Positions 12,935 to 23,124 of a stretch of 64,000 bases of DNA are shown piece after piece. The translations under genes were made by a program, and so were the position numbers. This stretch comes from Lycorma delicatula (taxonomy: Eukaryota; Arthropoda; Insecta; Hemiptera; Fulgoridae). The notes below the pieces were generated by a model that had not been told where the DNA came from, ran no database searches, and worked only from the letters and a program-made list of their open reading frames with translations. The stretch is taken from assembly GCF_047948215.1 (NCBI RefSeq), contig NC_134457.1:85474898-85538897 (forward strand), written 5' to 3'. Position 1 is the stretch's first letter; each line of letters starts with the position of its first letter.

Positions 12935-13683
12935 GTAAGTTTACTGTTGCACAGAATTTGTATTAATTAATATTTGCATAAACTTAGTTCATTTTCTTGT
13001 ACAAGGCATTTTGTTGAATAAATATTAACAAAAAAACTTTTTTATGATTTGCAGTAAATTACTGCAGTGGTTTCAGTTGTCCACAGTTTACCATAACTTG
13101 AAAATATAAATCTTCTAAAAATTAATAATTGACACATTTCAATGTATACCCAATTCCTGCATATGTTGATTCTTTAACAGTTTGTTTTGTGGTTAGTTAA
13201 CAGATGTTTTAAAAAAATTAGATGAGCTAAATGAATTATATTTGTGATTAAACAATATTATACATCTTGATTGAACAGTTGTAGAACTCTCGAGAATGTA
13301 AAGTAGAACAAAGTTAGTTATCTTAGTGCAACCACTGCTCAGCATGGTCATGGAATGCTAGATGGGTGGAGTAAGATTGGGTCTGTGGTGTATCATACTG
13401 TCTGTGGGTCTGTGGTGGTCATATGAATGCCTGCGCCCACACATATGTATGCATTCCATCGATGCACTCAGTACACATAGGTGATGAATGGCAACTAGGG
13501 GTGCTGTTTGTTATTTTTCACAAAATTTTCTTTTTGCATATTTTATCCATTCTTTTATTTGTAAAATGTTTTTTAAATTCTCACTTTTATTTTTCTGAAA
13601 GGAAAAATAGGGTAGTTTTGATTGGGTAGATTATAAATAAATTTTAATAAATAAATTTTTTAATAAATCATGCTTTATTTTAG
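12935..13683. other. Intron 4, first part: nothing recognised
   Basis: Contains a locally more GC-rich stretch at about 13330-13500 (repeated GGGTCTGTGGTG-like phrases) without a recognised coding frame. The rest is AT-rich. Confidence 0.5.
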
Positions 13684-15341
13684 TCAGTCAAGTGGCTCAA
13701 TGCCATCTATACAATCATCAGTTACGTTATCCGTATCGTCGCTATCTTATATTTCAGACTCATTGGCACTATCATTATCATTAGTCACTATAATGAAGTT
13801 TTCAGTTTGCATATCTGTAGCTGTATCTGTCTCTGAATACGCTTTTTCAAATTTTAAAGCATGATCGCAGCATAATTTCCAGTCTCCAGCTGTTAATTCA
13901 GAAAATTTTTTTCTGTTATTTGCTTAACTTCACCAATATTTTGCCGAGGTAAAACATTCTCTTCAGCCATCTGATTCTTTACTTTTGCCCAAATCAGCTC
14001 AATCGGGTTAAGTTCAGGATGTTATAGTGGCAGTCTTAAAACACTGTGTCCATAATGTTTCAATATTTTGTCAAAATAGAATTGTTCGTAGCGAACTGTA
14101 TTTAACTTCCCCAATTGATAAAGTTGGACTTTCAACATCTGTGATGAGCATGGAATATTTCTAGTTTGCAACCATTGTAATAGCATTTACTTTCTACAAT
14201 TTGAGTTCAAAAACTGGTGTAATGTTTTATTTGGTAAGATGCATTGTTGAAAACTAAAACTGAACGAGGTGAAAGATTTGCAATCAATTCTGTTTTCAGC
14301 CATTTTTCATAGTTATCAGCATTCATGTTGTCATGGTAATCACTTTGTTTCTGACCCGATTATGTTAAAAGAGCATTAGGGACTTTTCCAGTTTCACCTC
14401 TAGCGTGCACCATTATCAATCTCTGTCCTTTCGATATAGGTTTCTTGTAATCATTAACAGAGTCATCAGTTCAACCAAAACTTTTTGTGTGAGTTGAATA
14501 AATGTAGGACTCGTCAGAAAAACCCACCAGGTTGGTCTAGTGGGAATCTTCCCAAATCAGCTGATTTGGAAGTTGAGAGTTCCAGTGTTCAAGTCCTAGT
14601 AAACTTTTATACGGATTTGAATATTAGATTTTGGATACCGGTGTTCTTTGGTGGTTGGGTTTCAATTCACCACATGTTTGAGGAATGGTCGAACTGAGAC
14701 TGTACAAGACTACACTTCATTTATGCTCATACATATTCTGCTCATTCATCCTCTGAAGTAATGCCTGAACGGTAATTTCCAGAGGCTAAATAGGAAAAAG
14801 AAAGGACTCGTCAGAAACCTTGGTAAATTTTGCATAATTTATGTGGTTTAAATTAATGTCGTGTTTTTTCATTAACAATGTTCTGTTATTAGCAGTTTTA
14901 TTCCACCTAAAACCCATATTTTGTAAAAACTTTCTTTTTGTTTCATGTGTAAATTCAAAATCCAAATCTTTATGTTCTGTTTTCAAAACTGCTAACAAGT
15001 TATTTAACATCAGTAATTTTTGATGGTGTATATGAAATTTATACATGATGTTCTTTAATGCATATCTTTGAAAATCATTGATACTAACTTTTTTCTTTAT
15101 TATTTTTCCAGATTTTCCTGGTGTAGTGAAACTTTCATTTTCACAAAGTTTATTTTTTTCAGTTACTTTTTTCACACCATGTGAACTGATATGCCACATA
15201 AATCAGCAATGTGAGCTTGTGTTTTTGAATGTAACACAGTAGGATTTCCTTTTGGAATTTTTTTGTAGATGTTAATATATTTAGTCTGGCTTCTTGTACT
15301 ACTCCCCGTCCCAGTCTACAGTTAGATCTTGCTTGAGGCAT
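13684..15341 (-). pseudogene. Tc1/mariner-superfamily (DDE_3) transposase, split by a SINE
   Basis: On the minus strand it starts MPQARSNCRLGRGVV (ATG complement at 15339-15341), a typical N-terminus for this insect family. Then come SINDFQRYALKNIMYKF, a FRWNKTANNRTLLMKKHDI helix block, and VSDES. The SINE at 14521-14803 interrupts here; beyond it the frame resumes DESYIYSTHTKSFG, then SKGQRLIMVHA, SVLVFNNASY (Asp expected before NASY), and HPELNPIELIWAKVK carrying the last acidic residue. The C-terminal acidic tail ends DDCIDGIEPLD and a stop at 13684-13686. Several stops besides the SINE make it inactive. Confidence 0.85.
14507..14817 (+). mobile_element. tRNA-related SINE copy 1 with 14-bp target duplication
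   Basis: The body (14521-14803, 283 bp) is flanked by identical GGACTCGTCAGAAA at 14507-14520 and 14804-14817. The head has a Pol III A box (TTGGTCTAGTGG, 14532-14543) and B box (GTTCAAGTCC, 14587-14596), with a perfect 18-bp palindrome between them at 14552-14569. The tail is an A-rich AAAAAGAAA. The duplication length and A-rich end fit LINE-mediated insertion. It sits inside the Tc1-like transposase at its first catalytic Asp codon and is thus younger. Copy 2 is at 59.9 kb. Confidence 0.9.
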
Positions 15342-15889
15342 TAGACACCATAATTCTATATAATATGATTCTAACAAACTGCAGTAGTAGTATTGAAAAT
15401 ATTGTATTTTACACTGTGAAAAGAGTATTGATAAATACTGTTTAAACAAAAGGTAATACTATTTTATTACAACCAAGCGAAGCACTAGACAGGAATGCTA
15501 CCCCCCTCCACAAACATAAGTTTGTCATTTTCCCCCTCACAAACATAAGTTTTCTACTGTGCATTGTTGTGTTTACGCTAAGATAATTTGATGCCCTCTA
15601 CAAATTTTTACAGTGCCTAATTTATAGTAGATTTTATGTTTTTTGATATTTTGGGATTCCTGAGACCAAAAATATAAAACTTGGATAAAACATTTTACTG
15701 GTATACATATTACGGACTATTTTGCTATATACCCAGGAAATTTTTAACTCACGATCATGAAATTTGGTATGGCAGCTTTGCATCTAGAAGATTGATTAAT
15801 TTTACTATTCTTTGATTGAAGGGGATAGATAAATATTAATATTGTGTTTGATGTAATCATTCACTGATGAGTAACTGAAATGTTAAAAT
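15342..15889. other. Spacer between transposon relics
   Basis: About 550 bp with no coding signal. It includes short repeated phrases (CCCCTC, ACAAACATAAGTTT twice near 15511-15553) and may hold the 5' end of the Tc1-like element. Confidence 0.45.
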
Positions 15890-16620
15890 TTAACATTTGT
15901 GAGTTCCCTGACGTTTTCCCCTTTTCATGGGTCTCAATTTCTGTTGGAGCATTTTAGAATAGTACTTGCTGTTCACGGTATATTGTTCTTCTAAATAGTG
16001 AGAAAAAATTGAGCCTTGTGAGTTCCAGAAGATCATCAACATTACTTTACAGCTGATGCATGAGTTTTGAATTTTTTTGGTGGGTGAACTGGATGTTTCC
16101 ACTCAAGACTTTGCTGTTTGGATTCAGGCTTGAAATGGTGTATTCATGTTTCATTACAGGTAGAAGTCATTACCCTCTGTTTCTAACCTTCTTTGAGCTC
16201 AGAATAAATGCGCATTCAGTGTTTTTATGGGCTTGAGTCAACTGTCTTGAACACGTTTTGTGATAATTCAGCACGTTATGAATGATTGAATGCATGGTTC
16301 CAACACTAATTTTACACAAACTAGGAATTTGGGAAATTTTGACTCGCCTGTCTTTGTAAATAATATCATTTATGTAATTTTGCATTGCAGTAGTCGAAAC
16401 TTCAACTGGTTTTTCAGAGCGATGGAGATCAGTCACATTTGTTTGGCCCAAATTAAACTGTTCCACCCACTTATAAATAATACTGTGGTTTAAACACTTT
16501 TTACCATACTGTTTTAACATTCTTGAGTAAATTTCTGCTGGTTTCACACCTGATGGCAAAAATCTTGTCACTGAGCATTGATCTTCTAGCATACATGTTT
16601 CAAGCAGAGCTGACAATCTG
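15890..16620 (-). pseudogene. Mariner transposase relic, family 2, truncated
   Basis: On the minus strand the order matches a mariner of a different lineage from family 1: SVTRFLPSGVKPAEIYSRML, IYKWVEQF, a KISQIPSLCKISVGTMHSII helix-turn-helix, QLTQAHK, a decayed ETWxHH region near 16140-16160, then NSKYYSKMLQQKLRPMKRGK. The sequence stops before the HDNA and third-Asp regions, so the 3' third is missing. Stops and frame changes show it is old. No terminal repeats identified. Confidence 0.8.
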
Positions 16621-16895
16621 AAATCAACAAAAGAAGTTATGCATAGATTAATTATGACCAAACAGCTCATTAATTAACAGCCTCAAAAAGTTTGATTGCC
16701 ATTGAATGAACCGGTTTTACTGTACATCAGTTTGTGTTGTTAATTTTTGAACGTACGTACCTGTACATTAAGTAAAATTATGTAACTTATTATTAATGTA
16801 TAAAGTAAGTTGTAACATCTAGACTTCACTGAGTTTTAATAAATTTATGTTGTTTTAAGGTAATTTAACAAAATGACAACAATACATAAAATGTT

Positions 16896-18012
16896 TTATT
16901 ATTATTATTATTATCTTTTATGATTGCATAGGATTACTTTGGTTAGTCTGTTATCCAAGTTTCTTCGTTGGGACTGTTTGGGCCTTGCGGTTCTCCCAGT
17001 ACTTTTTTCATTCATTCCAATCTTTGTGTCCTTTCTAGTGTTGAAAATGTTTGTATTGTGAGATTTTCTTGTGTGTGTAAAGCAAGTGTTTTTGTTTTTG
17101 ATTTTCTTTAATTTTATCTTATCTGTGGTACCTTCAGATGTAAGGCAAATTTCCTTCAGATCCTCTTACTTATTTCTCTGATCCATCTGCATCTATCTTG
17201 GTGTTTTTCGAATCAAAATTGTACTGTAATAGCTGTAATAATCTTGCATCCTCATGATATGTCCAAAGAATGCTAGTCTCCTCTTACGCATGGTATCAAT
17301 GATGGGTTCTAAGTATTTGTACATGAATTTGTCAGGCACATTCTATCACTGTCCATCTTTCTGATACTTTTTATTGATACATGTTCTTCCAATTTTTCTT
17401 TTGATTTTCTGGAGTCTGTCTGTCTTTGATTGTTCGTTTAGGTGGAAGGGTGTTTCTGCTGCATAAGTGGCTTCTGGTTTTAAAACTGTGTTGTAGTGCC
17501 TTATTTTTTTGTTTATTGATAGGCATTTTTTATTGTAAGTGTACCAGGTTAATTTTGAACTTTAGCTAGTTTGTTTCTTCTTATTTGGATTGAGGTTTTT
17601 GCATTTAACTTGTTTGTTGTTATTTCTCCAAGATATTTAAATTGGGTTACTATTTTGATTTTATTACTGTTTATGTTTACTTTTAATCATGTTGGTCTTT
17701 GGGGCATAATTTCTGTCTTTTTAAATGATATTTTGAGGTTAATTTTATTTGCAATGTTTTGAAGTTCTAATACCTGTCTGTGATTTAGCTTTGTCAGTGT
17801 CATTTGCTACGAGTGCCAAATTGTTGGCGAAAACCAAGACAGCTTGCTTTGATTTTTCGGACTATTTTTACTTTTCTGGGGCATTTTTTGAGCCATTCCC
17901 TCATTACCATTTCTAGAATGCAGTTGAATAATAGTGGCGAGAGCTCATTACTTTGGTACAGTCCTATTTTGATCTCAAATGGTTCAGAGAGCTCACCTCT
18001 GAATTTTACCTT
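16896..18012 (-). pseudogene. Non-LTR retrotransposon reverse transcriptase, 3' part
   Basis: Minus-strand reading gives the reverse-transcriptase active-site region as VLVFANNLALVAND (about 17805-17850), where FADD is expected. Further on are YNKKCLSINKKIRHYNTVLK, EATYAAETPFHLN, and RKRRLAFFGHIMRM, the usual C-terminal order of insect LINE Pol proteins. The element ends in an (AAT)n tail, seen as TTATTATTA at about 16896-16913, typical of some LINE clades. It is 5'-truncated and abuts the BEL/Pao gag relic at about 18012, where it may have inserted. Confidence 0.75.
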
Positions 18013-19320
18013 TTGAAAATTATTTGTGGCTGGCTACTCTGGAAAACATGACAACTAGTTTTGCATTGATATTGCTCGTTTTGGTCCCATCATTTTTTGG
18101 TTTTGGTAGTACGCTTTGTTTTAAATGCCCATTTTCAAAATGAAGACTAGAGTGATGGTGTACGTTACATTTAGCACACATTGTAGATTTGCAATTCTTA
18201 AAAATATGATTAGATTTTAAGAAGTTTGTGCATAAATTGTCACGTTTTATTTGATTAAACCGCTCTTTGAGTTTTAAAGACAAACAAGTCGGACATTTAT
18301 AAATTGCATGTTGATTCTTACAAATAATACATACTTGGTTCATAAACATATATGATAAAACAGGCTTATTTTGCTGTTTATTATTCCTAGAAACATTTGA
18401 TGCAGAAATTCATAAATCCTTATCACTAAAACTACTAACTAATTGTTCCTTTTGGCATTTTCTTTCAAAAAACTTAACTAATGTAGCTTAGGCATTTCCT
18501 TATAATTACAAGAGGATTCAAATTGAGTTAGTGTTGATACATCAGTTCTGTCGAAAACAGTTGTGTTAATAGTAGTACTTCATCTATCAGAATGGTAATA
18601 TCTAGTGGTTTAATTGCATCTCTGTTACTAATTCATTAATAAGATGTCTCAGATCAATTATTCATCCTTTTGCTTGCTTGAGGAAGAAACGTAAGAGATT
18701 TTACATGCTTGGTTATAATTAATTTCTTATTTTCATAACGATTACAGATTAACTGGTAAGCATTGCTAAAATTAGCATCTGTAACAGGAAGGTTTTGAAT
18801 CAGTTGTTTTGGCTCCTTTTCTAGAGAAGCAATAAGATAGTGAAATTCGCTATACATTAGTCAAAGGTTCATTATTTAAAATAAGACTTTCATAGGTATC
18901 CTTGAAATGGTACCCCTCTGAGAAGCCACCACTAAATGATGGGATTTTAATAGTAGGTAACTGAAAACTCTGCTTAACTGCAGGAGTAGTTGGTTCAGTG
19001 GGAATGATGGTTTCTTGTTTTATAGTTGGAGGCTGTTGTTTTTCCAACAGCGATTCCAATTGGGACACAAGCTCATCATATAAATCTTCAAATTCTGCTC
19101 TGTACTGGGAATGATCTTCGTCATCTTCCAGTTCTAACTGGCTTTGAAATAAATCAAATTCTTTTTCTTATATTTCTTTTTGGTACCGTCAATATTTTGT
19201 TTATAATAACTATAAATCTGCATGATTTTACTCATTGCTAATAAATGTTTTTTTTCTAGTTAAACTACCCTTAATTATTCCTTGCTTTTTAATAAGTTTC
19301 ACCTTTTCTGATTTATCCAT
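18013..19320 (-). pseudogene. BEL/Pao gag relic
   Basis: It starts MDKSEKVKLIKKQGIIKGSL (ATG complement at 19318-19320). A central block reads LPTIKIPSFSGGF with YHFKDTYESLI, then FHYLIASLEKEPKQLIQNLP, DANFSNAYQLICNRYENKK: the order of the BEL/Pao gag core. Near the end are zinc knuckles (CIICKNQHAIYKCP, then NLCTNFLKSNHIFKNC, CAKCNVHHHSSLH). Frame changes and stops break it. The pol part is absent: the sequence runs into a non-LTR element at 18012. LTR and primer-binding-site candidates lie in the right place upstream. Confidence 0.82.
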
Positions 19321-20030
19321 TTTCAGTGGTCATAAAGGCTATAACCAAATGATAACGCTTGTAAAACGAATAGAATGAAAGAATAATAAATTGTAGAAGG
19401 ATAAGTATAGGTCATTAACATGATTTGTTTTGGAAGTCAAAGTCAATTAATATATAAATAGTGTAATAATAAGGTAAATGATATAATAAAGGAATGAATG
19501 GTTAATAAACAAAGGACATAAGGATGTGAAATAGCTGTAAACTATATAATACATTGGCAGCTGGTGATAAGAAATGCTAGGCTCGAACTGCTGATATACT
19601 GGCGACAGTCTGCTCAATGATGTCATACAAAGTAAAATTAGTTTACTAGTTTATTAGTTTTAAGTTTACATATGTAAAATTCCTTAAACAGTTTTAAGAG
19701 TATATGTATTGCGATTTTGATGTTAGTTTTCATCCAGTTTTGAAAACAATAAAAAAAGTCTGTATGGTAATTACCAAACACACATAAATGTCTGAAAAGC
19801 CACACAAGTTCAGTAATGGAAGTTCTCATATCCGCTAGTTAGGAGGACCAAAAAAAGATGAAGGGTTAGGAACAAAGAAAATAATGCATTCAGAGGACTA
19901 TAAAAATGTGGGTTTTAATCAGAAAATTAAAATAATTGTTGGGTTTATTGAGTGATAGGATGATACCATTTAGGTAGAAAATTTATGTTGATTTAGAGAT
20001 AGTGGACTGTGTAGGATAATGCTAGGGTTG

Positions 20031-20048
20031 GAACAATCTCTTGGACCA
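20031..20048 (-). other. Candidate tRNA primer-binding site
   Basis: Minus strand TGGTCCAAGAGATTGTTC, three bases after the proposed LTR end. The leading TGG complements a tRNA 3' CCA; which tRNA primes cannot be judged by eye. Confidence 0.4.
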
Positions 20049-20051
20049 GTA

Positions 20052-20307
20052 TGAGAATGAAGATACTTAATATATAAAATAAACGATATTTAATTTACAA
20101 TAAGATTCACTACAAGACATAGTAAATGCACATAATACATTTGCTGACAGAGTGGAGCTGTGTTATTTATGACAAATACTAATCACGACTGCTCGCTGGT
20201 GGAACTAACTGATGTTGCTCCTGACAAATGCTATGCATGATCGATTTAATGACTGGCCACAACCAAACCTTATTACAAGTTTTCCCGCCACTTCTCAATG
20301 CCCAACA
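20052..20307 (-). mobile_element. Putative 5' LTR of the BEL/Pao relic
   Basis: On the minus strand the segment starts TGTTGGGCATTGAG (from 20307) and ends CATTCTCA at 20052, fitting the TG...CA rule at 256 bp. It precedes the gag start by about 730 bp. Only one copy is in the window, so LTR identity rests on ends, orientation and distance. Confidence 0.55.
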
Positions 20308-20506
20308 ATGAGTAAACTTAAAATGAACTTTATTTAAAATATGTTCCTTGTATTTTTGCTAAAGGATTGAATACCTGCGTTCCTAGTTTGAGGAATGTTA
20401 ATATTAACTTATTTATGTAGTTTAGTCTTAGTATAAGCTTTTCAAGTAATTTTTTGTTGTTTTCTATTTTTATAATGTTATTTAAGTGAAAATTGTAAAA
20501 TTTCAG

Positions 20507-20659
20507 GGACCACTTGAAGTCAGCCCTGTTACAGGCCGTCTAGAACCAACTTATCCTGTGTGGAAACGTAATATTTTTCGTTATTTTGTGAGTTTCCCTG
20601 TCATTGCCATTTGCCTTGCTGTTGTCTTTGTTGTTATGATGCTCAATCTTAAATTGCAG
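20507..20659 (+). CDS. Ano8: Ano8 exon 5 of window: third membrane segment
   Basis: The acceptor is AAATTTCAG ending at 20506 and the donor GTAATT starts at 20660. It is 51 codons, phase 0 at both ends. It encodes GPLEVSPVTGRLEPTYPVWK, matching the anoctamin pattern of a RxSPxTGxxEPxYPxWKR loop, then a hydrophobic helix FPVIAICLAVVFVVMMLNL. No frame damage is visible. The intron before it (7.6 kb) carries four nested or adjacent transposon relics. Confidence 0.94.
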
Positions 20660-21616
20660 GTAATTCCTCATTTTATTTAATATTATTAAATTAAAAAGTA
20701 ATTGTGTTTAAAATACATACAATGAAGGCGGCTCCTGTTATTAATATCATTAATTATTGGAAGCTAGTGTTATTGTTTTTAGAAATGTGTTTTGATTATT
20801 GACTGTCATTAAGTTTTATTCTATTAAATATAATTAATTATATTTTTATAATATAGTAACTTAACTCACTTTCCCTTAAATGCGATTTTTCTTATAAGTT
20901 TTTTTAAATAAGCTTATTTAAATTAACTCTTTTTATAAAACATAGGATAGTAAATTTTAAATTCTTTAGATAATTTTTATAAATTCTGATTATTTTATTA
21001 GTAAATTTCTACCCATTGGATTTTTTGTAACATATATTTTTACATATTATACATATTCTTAATGGTCTTAGTTTTACTGAAATACATTTATTTCTTTATA
21101 TTTTCATCTTTTTAGTAAGCCTGATAATTCACATTAAAATGATATGTCCATATGTATGATAAAAGCTTTTTATTTTTCAAATTATCTGGATTTGGTCTTA
21201 CAAAGGTAATTTTGGAAAATTGATGTTTCACTGAATGTTAATATATGATCACATCTTACCAACAGAAAACTGCTTTCCAAAATGGAAATAGATATAATGA
21301 ATTTTATTTATTATTCTATTATAACTCTTTTAATAAGTATTATTGAATAATGTTTTAATTTAGAACTAATATTATTTTTTTAGCTGATCACTGGATACAA
21401 AACTATTACTATTTGGCTAATCAGTTATAATTTTTTTTATATCACATTTGGTTGTCTTAATTACTCTTTGTTAATTTGGCATTCAGTAAGACATTTCTCC
21501 ATTTCATTTCAAAAAGTGTGTGCAGGATCATGTAGAGGAGAGTACTGCTATGTGCAGTAATAGGAGTGGCATGTAATTAAATCCTTACAGTATTGAATTT
21601 CTGTGTAATGAATTTA
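20660..21616. other. Intron 5, first part: nothing recognised
   Basis: AT-rich intron. No coding similarity or repeats of note. Confidence 0.6.
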
Positions 21617-22912
21617 TGAGGGCAGTTGGTTCGGAAAATTCATGGCCTGTTACAGAGATACTGCTAGCAGGTCCAAATGGCAATTTGTAGTTAATCTGTA
21701 TCTGTAATTTGTAGTTAATATCTGTTAGATGGCATACTAAACTGTTTCCAACATGTCTTCTCCGTTATTTAATTGTTGTGTTAAGAGGTAGTAGATGAGT
21801 GTTGTGGTTAAATGGATGAAATCAAAACTCTACCAGTAATAAAATATTTCATTGTGAAAGGTTTAAACCTAACAGATATAAAATAGAAGTTAGACTCAAC
21901 ATTAAATGAATCTTCTCCATTGTTTTTGATAGTAAAAAAAGTAGGCAGCTGAATTCAAATGCGGTCAAACCTCCATCTTTGATGATTGTTCAGGATGCCC
22001 TGCTACCTCCACGACCAATGAAGACATTATAAAAATCCACAATGCGGTTTTAAAAGATCAACGATTGAAGATATATGAGCTTGAAGAGATTGCAAAAATA
22101 TCAGTAGACTGTACTCCCAACATCTTAGATTAGCATTTGGGTATGAGAAAGCTGTCAGTGCGATGCGTGCTGTGTTTGTTAAAGGTTGACCAGAAACACC
22201 ACTCAAGTGAACATTTCTCAGCATTGTTTGGACATGTTCAGCCATAATTTTACTGAATTTTTGCAAATTTCCATTACTGCTGATAAAACGTGGATTCATT
22301 ATTACAGCCCTGAAATGAAGCAACAGTCCAAGCAGTGGGTTGAAACCACTGGAAGTGCTCCAAAGAAGGCAAAAAGTGTTCAATCAGTGGGAAAAGTCAT
22401 GGTCAATGTTTTTTGGGAGTGGTGCTCAAAGACTATCTGGAAAAATGAAAAATAATCACTGGAAAATATTATGCAGCATTTTTGGAGCAATTGAAGGAGG
22501 CCATTAAGAATAAAATCCACATTTGGGCAAGAAAAAAGTGCCTTTTCTTTCTCTACTTACAGCCCTGATTTGTTCCATTTGATTATCATCTGTTTAAAAA
22601 ATTAAAAATTGGTCCAGTACTCAATACTTCAAAAACAGTGATAAACTCACTGATGGAATCATCAAATGGGTGGGCACTTTTGCGGCACCATTCTTCGAAG
22701 AGGGAATAGACCAGAGGTGTCATGAGATGACAAGTACTTGAACTTGGGTAGTATTTTGTTGAGAAGATAGTTATTGAGAAGTAAAGTAATTGTTGAGAAG
22801 TACAGTAATTTAGTTAAAAATGGATGTAATTTTGTATTTATAGTAAATTTTTTTCAATTTATTTTGTTTAATTTTATTATTCGACTGGAGGTTAATTTAT
22901 AAATAGTCCTTG
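21617..22912 (+). mobile_element. Mariner element, family 3, possible full extent
   Basis: The transposase relic inside is certain. The ends are weaker: TA then TGAGGGCAGTTGG at 21617, and on the right a diverged complement ending CCTTG before TA at 22913-22914. The implied 1296 bp fits mariner size. It lies in sense orientation about 75 bp before exon 6. Confidence 0.55.
21812..22750 (+). pseudogene. Mariner transposase relic, family 3
   Basis: It begins MDEIKTLPVIKYFIVKGL with a stop shortly after, then EFKCGQTSIFDD, VLKDQRLKIYELEEIAKIS, LGMRKLS and, after a frame change, HNFTEFLQISITADKTWIHY with the first catalytic Asp (about 22240-22310), followed by KQQSKQW, SAPKKAKS and GKVMVNVFW. The HxDNAxxH segment with the second Asp is deleted near 22530; the third region is a frameshifted YSPDL-like phrase at about 22560. 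It is clearly a different mariner lineage from families 1 and 2. Confidence 0.87.
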
Positions 22913-22988
22913 TATTTATATACAACTACTACCTTGTATTTATTACTACTACTACTACACATTCTTTCTTGATATTGTGTTTTTTTAG

Positions 22989-23124
22989 GATTGGTGGGAT
23001 AACCAGATAGAATCTAATGGATATGCCTTCTGGTTGAGTTATTTGCCAAAAATACTTCTTGCTATAGGAATTACACTTCTTGATGAAGCATATTATAAAG
23101 TTGCATGTTGGTTAAATGACAAAG
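22989..23124 (+). CDS. Ano8: Ano8 exon 6 of window: fourth membrane segment
   Basis: The acceptor is GTTTTTTTAG ending at 22988 and the donor GTGAGC starts at 23125. It encodes DWWDNQIESNGY, then the hydrophobic stretch FWLSYLPKILLAIGITLL and DEAYYKVACWLNDK, and ends with one base (G) of the next codon. In anoctamins this position is followed by ENYRLxxxYxxHLIxK, which is found only at 43224, so the intron is about 20.1 kb. A mariner relic ends roughly 75 bp upstream of the acceptor. Confidence 0.94.
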
